Source: Phoronis pallida (Eukaryota > Phoronida > Phoronidae). Taken from it: a stretch of DNA of 10,601 bases. Below are positions 1 to 7,753 of the stretch, one piece after another. Each line of letters opens with the position of its first letter. Position 1 is the stretch's first letter. A model generated the notes under the pieces. It searched no databases and was not told where the DNA came from. It worked only from the letters and a program-made list of their open reading frames with translations. The translations under genes and the position numbers were made by a program. The stretch covers positions 1-10,601 of the forward strand of contig JAOXYC010232126.1 in NCBI GenBank assembly GCA_028565715.1, in the 5' to 3' direction.

Positions 1-423
1 AGATAACTGGTCGCAGAATTTCTTAATTAAATTCACCTGATTCTCCACAACTTAATTACCAAAAGCATCACTCACTTATGGAAAATGCGAGAAATTTTTG
101 GCAACATGATCAATCATCTTTTGGACAACAGAATCACATAAAGCTAGGAAACCTCGGGCCTAGAATAGTTTTAACTATTAAGATTAAAATCGGCGAGAGG
201 CGCCTCTCTTAGCCCCATAACAGATAGAGTATTTGGTAACCCTCTAAAAAATTTTGAAACTCAGGTATTGCTGAGATTTGGACTCCTTGAATGATACAGA
301 AACAGATAAATTTCAATCATCAGGGGGCCAATAGCAGAAGCCTACTCAATCACAGCCGGCTGCCATGTTTAAACTGAGTGGTGGAAAATCCTATAAGGTA
401 ATGATAATGTAAAGTCTACTCAC
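1..423. other. LRP intron, left edge
   Basis: This lies downstream of LRP exon A on the minus strand. I searched it for another LDLa exon (the reverse complement of a D-C-x-D-x-SDE loop) and for splice-bounded frames and found none. No repeat or RNA gene is visible. Confidence 0.6.
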
Positions 424-540
424 TACATCCCACTTCATCTGAGTTATCACGGCAGTCATTATCATGATCACATAAATAAGTGGACGAGATACAACGCCGG
501 TTGTCACACGTAAACTTGTCATCTGGGCATACATGGTCAG
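424..540 (-). CDS. LRP exon A: LDL-receptor class A repeat
   Basis: The exon has 117 nt, phase 1 at both ends, with acceptor TTTCAG and donor GTGAGT. It encodes one complete LDLa repeat ([32 protein letters not shown]) with all six cysteines and the DCRDNSDE calcium loop. A symmetric phase 1-1 exon for a single LDLa repeat is the standard exon form in this family. More LDLa exons are expected to the left; the remaining 423 bases contain none that I can see. Confidence 0.93.
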
Positions 541-3500
541 CTGAAACATGAGAAAAAGCCAGAATATGTTTGAAAATTTGAATTGCGAATTCTCACGGAC
601 GGCGGCCTACGTCATTCATGATTTAGTGGCAGCTAAAAGCCCGGATGATAATCAACACTATTAGCATCCGGGAACTTTGTGGTATGTTTTCCCCCCCAGA
701 TTTCAGTATTCAGCGCCACCTAGTCTATGTAACCAATGGATACCATCCGTAAGAATTGACAACTCAAACTTGGACCCCAATGAGAACTCAGTTCATGCTA
801 TTATTTATAATGATCTTAGAGCAGAAATTGTCTTGTATACTAATATACAAAATCAAGATTACAGGATCGACTAAGAATTGACTTCAACACTTTGCACTGG
901 ATCACAAACCGTGCATTCTCATTGTGAACATGAATACTTGCAACCTGAGGTACAAACAACTTGGTGATATTCTGCAAAATGCATTTATTGCTGAAATACT
1001 AAATCCATTTTAATCAATTTAATTTCGAATGACATAAGATGATATTACTCAACAATTAAGTTAATAATCGTATGAAACTTTACATGAGAACCACTCACCG
1101 CAATACCGGGGATTCTCATCCGAACCGTCATCACAGTCAACATCCACATCACAAGCGTAACTCATATAGAGGCATTGACCGGACATACATGTAAACTGAC
1201 TATCTCGACAGGTCGAGTTAGATGGGACACACATGCGGCCATTGTTGGTAATCTTGGTGTTGTTCTTTGTACATAAACATTCTGCAGTTCCGTCTGCCCC
1301 CGGATGGCAGACGTCCGAACAGTAGCCATTTTGCAGGAGACATGGACTGGTTGAACCTACGAGAATGATTATAATCATTTCAATTCTAACATTTGAAAAT
1401 TGGGAAAAAAGAATATTTGGATAATAATGAGACACAGGTCAAGGATCCTTTGTTTATTTGAGGCCTCAGGTTTTTTGTAAAATCAACTATTTACTTTTGA
1501 ATTGAAGCATGAAAACCTGTTCCTTTTATATTCAAACTGATTGTTTCCCTTGAGCAAAACTTATACTTTCATACAATACTGAAAACTGATATTTAAAAAG
1601 TAGCATTCTTTCTAAAATAGCATGGCTCAAGCCACCCTATTTTTAAATGGCGATATCAATTTCTGTAAAAAAATGAAGGTATTCATAAGTAAAGATTTAA
1701 TTGACTACAAAAATGAAATCAATTCAATCCACTAGATGATAATTAATCACAAAATATGTCTTTAAAAAGCATTTGCTAATCCTCTAGTTTGAAGTACTTA
1801 CATTGTTGGCGTTGGCCAGTGTAAACCTGAATATCATATGGATAATTTGGAAGATTTTTTACAAGTTCCACAACATTTGCACCAGTATATTTGTCGGCAC
1901 GATATACACCCTCTGAAAAATAAAACAAATAAACATTGAATTGTTTTCAATGGTACAGTAATGTTTACAAATTTACATGGGGAATAACATACAATATTTG
2001 AGAGTAGATCAGGTGATTCAAAATGACTGTTTGAAACATCTTTGATACAGAAATTGGGAGTAATGAAAAAATGACATATTTTTACGATAAAATTAATTGC
2101 AATCTTGCAAAACCTTTATACCTAGTTTATTTGCCTCTGTGTTACTAAAACATAATGACTGTTATTGCACCCATGAGTTAGAAAGCGTCAACATCATTTG
2201 TTGACTTTTAACAAGTTGTCCATAAAGCAGTTAGACCAAACGTCTAATGGAACTGGGTCCTATCTGAGAACTCATCAACACTCATAAGATCTGTTATCAT
2301 TTTGCTCATATTGTCACATACCAAACTGCCAATCTGTCCAGTACATAAACTCTCCAAACACAGTGATTGAGAAGGGATGATACTCAGAATCTAACAGTAC
2401 TTGGCGATTAGAACCAAATGTTATTACTTACCAAACTGCCAATCTGTCCAGTACATAAACTCTCCAAACACAGTGATTGAGAAGGGATGATACTCAGAAT
2501 CTAACAGTACTTGGCGATTAGAACCAAATGTTATTACTTACCAAACTGCCAATCTGTCCAGTACATAAACTCCCCAAACACAGTGATTGAGAAGGGATGA
2601 TACTCAGAATCTAACAGTACTTGACGATTAGCACCAAACGTTGTTGCTCTTTCAATGGTGTTCCTACAAACAGTTCCCAAATAATAATAATTCCCAAATA
2701 ATACAAATTCGGTAATTTCTTTTAAATTTATTCAACCACTCTGGACAGGTCACCATTCAAAGTATTTTGAACATTCAATATGTCAGTGGTTTTAGATGCA
2801 CTAGTGAACTTTAGTTTGATTCTAACTGCATAAGATAAGCAAGCACCAAGTTATATACCCGTAATTCATTTTCGTTAGTATAAGTTGGTAGAATTTTCTC
2901 GTTCAAACATGCTTTGTTGTTCCATTTGGTTTGAGCCATCTTTGTTGATAAGTGTTCAAAGTGCCTGAAGGCGTTTTTCACAGGGACCGAGTCCAAACTG
3001 TGTAATTCATTTTCATGTAAGGTTTTATGCCAGCTATGGCTTCCCATAGTTTGAAAACACTTGTTTTATGCCAGCTATGGCTGCCCATAGTTTGAAAACA
3101 CTCACTTGAATGCATCTACCCAGTACATTACATTGTCGTCAAAGTCGATAGTGAGGCCGTTTGGATGAATGATATCCGTATCAATGATTCGCTGCTGTAG
3201 ATTGCCCGCCATAGTTGCTTTACCTATAAACGCTCCAGCGGGACTCCAATCCGTCCAGTATAAATACCTGTAAATGAAAGCAATCACCAAATTTCACGAA
3301 ACTTGTGTCATTGCAATACCCTATATCGCATTTCAAAATTATTGTTGCTTTTTCTCATGAATTTAGTGCAATTTACCAGATGAGTAGATATCAGTTTTTA
3401 CTTTTTAATTTTTAACACCTACACAGTTTTTATGTCCATTGTCATAATTTGGCACTGCAAAAGAGGGTTCTTCTATTTTCTGGAACACTTGAACGTTGTT

Positions 3501-5755
3501 GCACTGTCCAATAGTGGTACAAAGTTTAAGTACTTAGAAAACTGAATCCAAAATGGAGGCCATTCTGAATTATATTCAAATTAGGGATTCCTTGAAAACA
3601 GTACTAGAGTTCAAAATGGTGGCCATTTTGGATTCATATATAATTATACAAAAACAAAAAAACTCGAGGGAATCCTAAGAATTTTGTACTATTGGCGACA
3701 ATTGACTGAAAAGCATTTGTCTCTCTATCCTCTTTCCTATAATAAGTTTAAAATAATAATTCCAATTCATAATGAAGTTGTCTCCCTACCCTCTACATGG
3801 GTCTACCACAATCCCCCTAGGTAGGTTGGATCGGAGTACGACCACTTTATCATGTCCGTCCAGAGTAATGGCCGATATCTCCCTCAGAATTGAGTCCGTC
3901 CAGTAGATTTTCTTATTCACCCAATCAAACGCAACACCTTCTGGAGAGTTTATGACGGGGTCATGACCTCCAGCTAAAAATGACAAAAAAAGTTTTTACT
4001 TTAACATGAATCTTAGAGATAAAAAACATCTATTGGTGATTACTTTTTGATCAAGGGTATATTTTTAATATTCAAGGTTAAGAGAAATAATGTTTAAAAA
4101 ATTAAGAAAGTTTTAACTTTCTTAATATTAAAATATGTGCACTTCAAAACTATTGAATGTCACTTCAAAATTCCAAACAGTTTCACTCGATCTTGAAATC
4201 TAAATAACTTAGTGAAATATGTCAAGAAAAAATAAAACTTTTTCAACATTTCAAGTAATTATTGCCTACCTGTAATATTCCCATGTACAAGGAAATCCCG
4301 GATTCCACCCGAACCGTCTGAGAAAACCCGACTCAAACGTCTGGACCCAATTTGGGAGAAGAAAATTTCCTTTGTAGAGTAATCGAAATCTAGTGCCACG
4401 GCAAAGCTGAGGTTGACGATTGGCTGAAATGGGAAGCTGTGATCTGTCGGATCCAAATGGAGGCTGCGGATCTCCGTATTCATCGCAAATACTAGGAATT
4501 CGGTTGGTGCTGTAAAACAAGAAAAATATCAGACTAGCATTAATTTTTAAAACAAGTAGTTTAATTAAACGGAGACATAATTTTCATAATCCACCAAATA
4601 ATTTCTAGATCTCAATAAAAACAATGTTTAGTGTTACTTTTCACAAAATTCTAAAATTATTGATTGCACGTCACACTGAGCCAACTGGCCTGCAAATTTT
4701 TCGACTATTCCAAAATTGAAAAGAAATGGGTTCCAAATAAAAATGGTCACCTATCTTCAAAGTTAACGTAAATCGTGGCGTGATTGTACACGGTTTGTTA
4801 AACATCATACCTTACAACTAGGTGCAAATTTAATTTGCAAAATTAATTTGTTCATAAATTAATGCAATAAAGCAATTTTTCATTTCGAACCATGGCTCAA
4901 AGCACATTGCTTGCGAAATATCATAACCAAGAATTAGTTACAAATTAAATTTGCCAGTTTCAATACAAACCTTGGCAGGATTGTCCATCAGATGCCAGTG
5001 TTCCTGTGGCACAACTGCAAGTGACTGTTGTTGCATCAGGATACGAGAAACACAACTGCGCACATCCTCCGTTATTGACTTTGCAGGGGCTGGGAAGATC
5101 TGAAACAGACACAAAAATAGTTAGAGAAAAAAGAAACAAAATCCTCTCATTATTTTCAATATTTTCAACTTCTCATCAAGTGGTCAAATGTTTTGAAAAT
5201 GGCTGCTGAGTGTGGTTGTAACTGTGAACAAGGTAAAGTTACCAGCTTGTGCAGACTGAATTTGTTTCAATTCTAATAATACTTGCATACATTTTGACTC
5301 AATTTTAGCATTTGAAAAATTAGAAATTCCAAATTGTTGCTTATTTATTCTGTGACATTACCTTCATCTACTCAGTAAAACTGATATATGATGAGGTGTT
5401 ACCCTGTAAAAAACATTCTAAAATATGATATAAAATGTTTCTCATGATCTCAGGTTTTACATAGAAAAACAATTTCACTAGCCAAATAAACGTGTCTGCA
5501 AGCTAGGGCAATTGTTTTACTCTAAAATAGTGTTAACTTTTCTGCCACGAAGACATCAAATATTTCTTATTCATTGGACTTTAATACACATTTTATGACA
5601 AAATTTTGGCAATTGTGAAATAAATGTAAAATAATCATACTAGGAATTGGCTGTGCAGCTGTACTGAACATTGCAATGTCTTGAAGGTTTTTGGTATTGG
5701 CTCGGAGAACTTCGGGTTCTATGCTCGTGTTGGCAGTTTTGTGGATTTTAAAAAC
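424..5755 (-). CDS. LDL-receptor-related protein, internal part (9 exons, partial gene)
   Basis: Nine exons, read right to left, form one open frame: 5755-5641, 5099-4971, 4509-4270, 3973-3790, 3267-3106, 2663-2542, 1912-1802, 1356-1099 and 540-424 (1438 nt, about 479 codons). Every exon has an AG acceptor and GT donor, and the phases match at all eight junctions. The product is extracellular: end of a YWTD propeller, EGF-like module, complete six-bladed YWTD propeller, EGF-like module, two LDLa repeats. Such receptors bind and internalise lipoproteins, proteases and other ligands; the propeller/EGF unit serves acid-dependent ligand release, and LDLa repeats bind ligand through a calcium-held acidic loop. 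A propeller and EGF followed by LDLa repeats, rather than ending the ectodomain, fits LRP1/LRP1B/LRP2 giants. LRP5/6 also place LDLa repeats after their last propeller, so they are not fully excluded. Start, transmembrane segment and tail are outside the window. No frameshift or stop interrupts the spliced frame. Confidence 0.93.
541..1098. other. LRP intron between exons B and A
   Basis: This is non-coding. A 65-codon plus-strand frame at 677-874 has no recognisable domain and lies wholly in the intron. The only structure I see is an 8-bp inverted repeat, CCCGGATG at 640-647 and CATCCGGG at 665-672, with a 17-base loop in otherwise AT-rich DNA. Confidence 0.6.
1099..1356 (-). CDS. LRP exon B: EGF-like module plus LDLa repeat
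   Basis: The exon has 258 nt, phase 1 at both ends, with acceptor CGTAG and donor GTGAGT. The first half is an EGF-like module ([14 protein letters not shown], then CLC, then GRMC). The codon made at the junction with exon C adds one more Cys just before it (QQCSTSPC). The second half is an LDLa repeat with six cysteines ([24 protein letters not shown]). The DCDDGSDE acidic loop for calcium is intact. Two modules in one exon, when LDLa repeats usually have their own phase 1-1 exon, suggest loss of an intron here. Confidence 0.93.
1357..1801. other. LRP intron between exons C and B
   Basis: AT-rich intron with no coding, RNA or repeat signal that I can support. Confidence 0.6.
1802..1912 (-). 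CDS. LRP exon C: sixth blade closing the YWTD propeller
   Basis: The exon has 36 complete codons, phase 1 at both ends, with acceptor TTTTCAG and donor GTAAGT. It begins [16 protein letters not shown] and contains [14 protein letters not shown], the closing blade (RA-x-K-x-TG, then P-x-DI-x-V, then RQ). It joins the EGF-like exon B through a split cysteine codon. Confidence 0.92.
1913..2320. other. LRP intron between exons D and C, unduplicated part
   Basis: AT-rich intron. The remainder of the same intron, 2321-2541, is the duplicated exon DNA described separately. A short inverted repeat GTCAAC/GTTGAC near 2187-2205 is the only other structure seen. Confidence 0.55.
2321..2540 (-). repeat. 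Two extra 110-bp copies of the 3' part of LRP exon D
   Basis: Positions 2321-2430 and 2431-2540 are identical over all 110 bases. Both match 2541-2650, which includes exon D, with 8 differences, four of them in the last ten bases. The duplicated reading frame is intact: it still encodes [17 protein letters not shown] through YWTDWQFG, with one Ala-to-Ser change and otherwise silent changes. Neither copy has a pyrimidine tract and acceptor, so neither is a self-contained exon. The copy at 2321 ends in donor GTATGT; the other two junctions form GTAAGT. Reading past the first donor gives an immediate in-frame stop (GGT AAG TAA). Confidence 0.95.
2542..2663 (-). CDS. LRP exon D: fifth YWTD blade, parent copy of a tandem exon duplication
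   Basis: The exon has 40 complete codons flanked by one base on each side (phase 2 in, phase 1 out). Acceptor is TGTTTGTAG just above 2663; donor is GTAAGT at 2536-2541. It encodes [17 protein letters not shown], then HPFSITVF and FMYWTDWQF, a canonical fifth blade. Splicing to exon C gives [11 protein letters not shown], a smooth propeller sequence. The next 220 bases of intron are two further copies of its 3' part. Only this copy has an acceptor, so it is taken as the coding one. Confidence 0.93.
2664..3105. other. LRP intron between exons E and D
   Basis: A 78-codon minus-strand frame at 2811-3047 has no domain signature and is not needed to keep the spliced frame. The lower end contains only the 41-bp duplication described separately. 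Confidence 0.55.
3022..3103. repeat. 41-bp tandem duplication at the exon E donor
   Basis: Positions 3022-3062 and 3063-3103 are near-identical direct repeats (GTTTTATGCCAGCTATGGCT at the start of each), with one internal mismatch (T/G) and one at the end. The upper copy runs into the exon E splice donor, so the duplication copies the first bases of the intron. Confidence 0.92.
3106..3267 (-). CDS. LRP exon E: third and fourth YWTD blades
   Basis: The exon has 53 complete codons, phase 2 in and phase 2 out. Acceptor is TTTACAG and donor GTGAGT (complement of 3100-3105). It encodes YLYWTDW, then [11 protein letters not shown], then VMYWVDA: the end of blade three and blade four, with YWVD as the fourth signature. 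The donor sits inside the upper copy of a 41-bp tandem duplication (3022-3103), so a second degenerate donor-like CAAGTGTTTTC lies 41 bases further into the intron. Confidence 0.94.
3508..3695. mobile_element. MITE-like palindromic element in an LRP intron
   Basis: Outer inverted repeats CCAATAGT at 3508-3515 and ACTATTGG at 3688-3695 enclose a perfect 14-bp inner inverted repeat, TGAATCCAAAATGG at 3543-3556 and CCATTTTGGATTCA at 3623-3636. A further short palindrome CAAAATGG-TGG-CCATTTTG lies at 3612-3630. The arms remain imperfectly complementary in between (ACAAA-x-TT and CTTAG blocks). There is no coding capacity. This fits a small non-autonomous DNA transposon, but the exact ends and target-site duplication are not clear. 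Confidence 0.5.
3790..3973 (-). CDS. LRP exon F: second and start of third YWTD blade
   Basis: The exon has 60 complete codons with phase 1 in and phase 2 out, acceptor TTTTTAG and donor GTAGGG. Visible motifs are [14 protein letters not shown] and [11 protein letters not shown]. These match the blade consensus (EG-x-A-x-DW, then YWTD, then PR-x-I-V-DP). The next exon supplies YLYWTDW, so the DPCRG/YLYWTDW blade boundary is split by the intron. Confidence 0.94.
4101..4126. repeat. 12-bp perfect inverted repeat in an LRP intron
   Basis: ATTAAGAAAGTT at 4101-4112 and AACTTTCTTAAT at 4115-4126 are separated by only two bases. It lies in the intron between exons G and F. The DNA is AT-rich, so a chance or replication-slippage origin is possible. 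Confidence 0.8.
4270..4509 (-). CDS. LRP exon G: first blade of the complete YWTD propeller
   Basis: The exon has 79 codons, phase 1 at both ends, with acceptor TTTTACAG and donor GTAGGC. It starts [16 protein letters not shown], the usual hydrophobic first strand plus a T-x-I-R-x-L segment after an EGF module. It continues with AVALDFDY and EIFFSQ, the first blade's degenerate YWTD (FFSQ in place of YWTD). Degenerate first blades are common in LRPs. A candidate N-glycosylation site (NLS) lies in the middle, and another (NIT) lies near the end. Confidence 0.93.
4510..4970. other. LRP intron between exons H and G
   Basis: AT-rich intron. Several overlapping AATTTAATTTGC-type short inverted repeats lie at about 4824-4860 and 4943-4955. 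I see nothing coding. Confidence 0.55.
4971..5099 (-). CDS. LRP exon H: EGF-like module
   Basis: The exon encodes 42 codons, phase 1 at both ends. It carries the six cysteines of an LRP-type EGF-like module: [13 protein letters not shown], then CSCATG, then the DGQSC end. The NNGGC and DGxxC signatures are typical of EGF modules that follow YWTD propellers. The donor is GTTTGT (complement of 4965-4970), a weaker match to consensus than its neighbours. The acceptor is TTTCAG. The frame runs from exon I into exon G without a break. A plus-strand reading frame over this exon is only its antisense shadow. Confidence 0.93.
5100..5640. other. LRP intron between exons I and H
   Basis: AT-rich intron with no supported feature. 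Confidence 0.6.
5641..5755 (-). CDS. LRP exon I: last blade of a preceding YWTD propeller
   Basis: The acceptor is TTTTCAG just above 5755 and the donor is GTATGA at 5635-5640. The exon holds 38 codons plus one base (phase 0 in, phase 1 out). It starts VFKIHKT, continues with [14 protein letters not shown], and ends QPIP. This K-x-x-K-T ... L-x-DI-x-F layout is the closing blade of an LRP propeller, the strand just before the EGF-like module. It is the most upstream LRP exon I can find; the exons for the rest of this propeller are not visible to the right. Confidence 0.87.
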
Positions 5756-6650
5756 CTGAAAATAAAAAATTCACTGTGTACACTAATTAATTTTTTTTTT
5801 TCATTTGAACAGCTATTTTAAAAGAGGCATGAAAAGGACCTCAATAATATTTTTCGGAGTCAGCTGTCAACAATGATATAAATAAACAACAACTCATACC
5901 ATTTCTTGAGATATCTAGCACTGGTATTAATGACGTTTCTAATTTATTATTAGTGAAGAACAATGGTAATGACTTCAAGTTATATTAATCAATGGCCTGT
6001 TGAGTGCAATTTAAAAACAGAATCTGCTCCCAAAGCAGCCATCTTGGATCTGATTAAAACAAAAATCAACATCTCTTCAGAAAATGCCAGGTCAACAAGT
6101 TTTTAAAAAAATTGTGGTGAGTCGGTTAATAAAATAAAATAAAAGTGCCAAACATCAATCGAAAATGGAGCAGAACCACCATCTTGTTGACGAAAGATGC
6201 TTGGCGAAAGATGCTTGAATTCAAAAGTAGCCGCCACCTTTATGCCAGTAACAGGACTATGAATTTTCATCCAAATTCTGTCTAAAAATTCGAAAATAAT
6301 GAGCTGAAAACTACAAATTCTACACATAAATCAAGTTTGACATGTAAGTTCATACCATTTGCTGCAACATTTTAATTGAAGATAAAAATAAATCTTAACA
6401 ATTATCACCATAAAACTTTGAAAGGCAGTCATAAACAGAATGTGGTAAATACTGTCTTCTAACCATTGACAATTTTGTAAAATTCCTAGCATCATTTATC
6501 CATTATAAACTCAATAATACATTCTTATCTTATCAATTCACTCATCTGTCATGACAGACACTCAACCAATGATAATCTAACTAAGCAGACATCATCAGGA
6601 ACATACCACTTTATTGGCTACACATTAACCCGACAAGGTCATCAACAATA
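5756..6650. other. Non-coding stretch between LRP exon I and the lectin promoter region
   Basis: I looked on the minus strand for the missing upstream propeller exons (YWTD, PNG, DIxxF patterns) and found none. A 74-codon minus frame at 6103-6327 has no LRP or other signature. A 14-base direct repeat (TTGACGAAAGATGC / TTGGCGAAAGATGC) sits at 6187-6214. Fragments of CCATCTTG type at about 6040 and 6179 resemble the ATGGCGG family seen elsewhere. Confidence 0.55.
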
Positions 6651-6707
6651 AGTGTAGGAAGAGATATGAATGTGAAGTACCAGATGCTTAAGATTTGTGT
6701 TGTGAAG

Positions 6708-6715
6708 ATATATAT
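6708..6715 (+). promoter_or_regulatory. Candidate TATA box of the lectin gene
   Basis: ATATATAT within GATATATATC lies 96 bases before the lectin ATG. Transcription would start near 6735-6745, giving a 5' UTR of about 70 bases. The coding start is in a good Kozak context (GACATGG: purine at -3, G at +4). The assignment rests on position and composition only. Confidence 0.4.
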
Positions 6716-6810
6716 CATCACACCTCTCTCTAGACACTCTCAAGACGGTTCACTATATTGAACCCCTTTCACATAAATTCTTGGCAAATTTAACAGTTTG
6801 ACAAACAGAC

Positions 6811-7753
6811 ATGGACAGACCTAAAGCTATGCTCGTTGTCAGAATCATGCTGGCTTGTGTGACAATCACTTGGGCAAGCAACCATGCATTCAAGAAAGAT
6901 GTGCCCGTTGATCCATTGATTGGAATGTATCATAAACAGGAGGTCCTGCTGAAAACAGTGGAAAGAATGCTCCAGCTAATGAATGCTAATTTGGTTGCGA
7001 CCGACAATAACATCAAAACGATCAACACTAAGTTGGACACCGCAGTGAATAACAACAAAGTCGCTGAAAGAAAATTGGTTGTATTGGACAATAATATCAA
7101 GGCAATTCACAACAAGTTGGACACAGTGGACAAAAACATTAATACATTAAACAGTAAGGTGAACACAGTGGACAATAACAACAAAGCCACCAAAAGTAAG
7201 TTGGATGCATTAGACACATCAGTTAACAATGCAGTCAGCAATGTGAGATTGATGGAGAACAAGATAAGTAAGCAACATGAACTGCTTCAAAATCAGCTGA
7301 CATCACTGGACACGAAGTTGACCAACTTAACTTCCCTCAACCAGAACACCAACAACAACATGGTAGAACTCAACACCAAACTCTCTCACCAAAATAACAT
7401 CAAACGTCAGCTTACAGACCTGGAAGCCAAACTCTATGCCATGTGTCCAAGGGGTTCTATTGGCAACGACTGCTCCTGTCCACATGGCTTCCTTGATGGG
7501 TTCAAAAGCTGTTACAAGTTCAGCACAGTTTCTGCTACCCGGTCTGATGCCAAGAAAGAATGTTCAAAGACCGGCGCCCATCTTGCTGTCGTTGACACAA
7601 ACAGTAAGTTGGAATTACTCAAAGACCTGATGGAACGCAATCATATTATTAAGAAAAACAGTAGAGGTTACTGGCTAGGAGGAACACGCAAGACCAGGGA
7701 CACATTTGTATGGGATGGGTCAGTCCAGACTGTTGGATTCAACTGGTATTCAG
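6811..7753 (+). CDS. Lectin exon 1: signal peptide, coiled coil, first two thirds of CTLD
   Basis: The exon has 314 codons plus one base. The start is chosen at MDRPKAMLVV because a cleavable signal sequence follows directly and the Kozak context is good. Within the stalk, hydrophobic residues at about 90-130 follow 3,4,3,4 spacing without a break (I..I...L..V...I..L...V..V). Asn-Asn pairs recur at surface positions (DNN, KNIN, DNNN). The CTLD part includes SCYKF, GAHLAVVD, YWLGG and FVWDG. If the intron is retained, translation stops at 7819-7821, losing the second half of the lectin core. Confidence 0.92.

Noticed and set aside
640-672. CCCGGATG/CATCCGGG inverted repeat as a regulatory element
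   Set aside because: A short stem with a 17-base loop in an intron and no second copy; recorded only in the intron entry.
677-874. 65-codon plus-strand open frame
   Set aside because: It lies inside the LRP intron between exons B and A and has no signal peptide, domain or splice support.
2321-2540. The two extra exon D copies as real alternative (mutually exclusive) exons
   Set aside because: Neither has a pyrimidine tract or AG acceptor, and inclusion breaks the frame. They are kept as a repeat with a splicing consequence.
2811-3047. 78-codon minus-strand open frame beside LRP exons
   Set aside because: No LRP motif, and exons E and D join in frame without it.
5006-5209. 67-codon plus-strand frame
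   Set aside because: It is the antisense shadow of LRP exon H, whose EGF cysteines and splice sites are clear on the minus strand.
6103-6327. 74-codon minus-strand frame as a missing LRP exon
   Set aside because: It has no YWTD, EGF or LDLa signature and no cysteine pattern.
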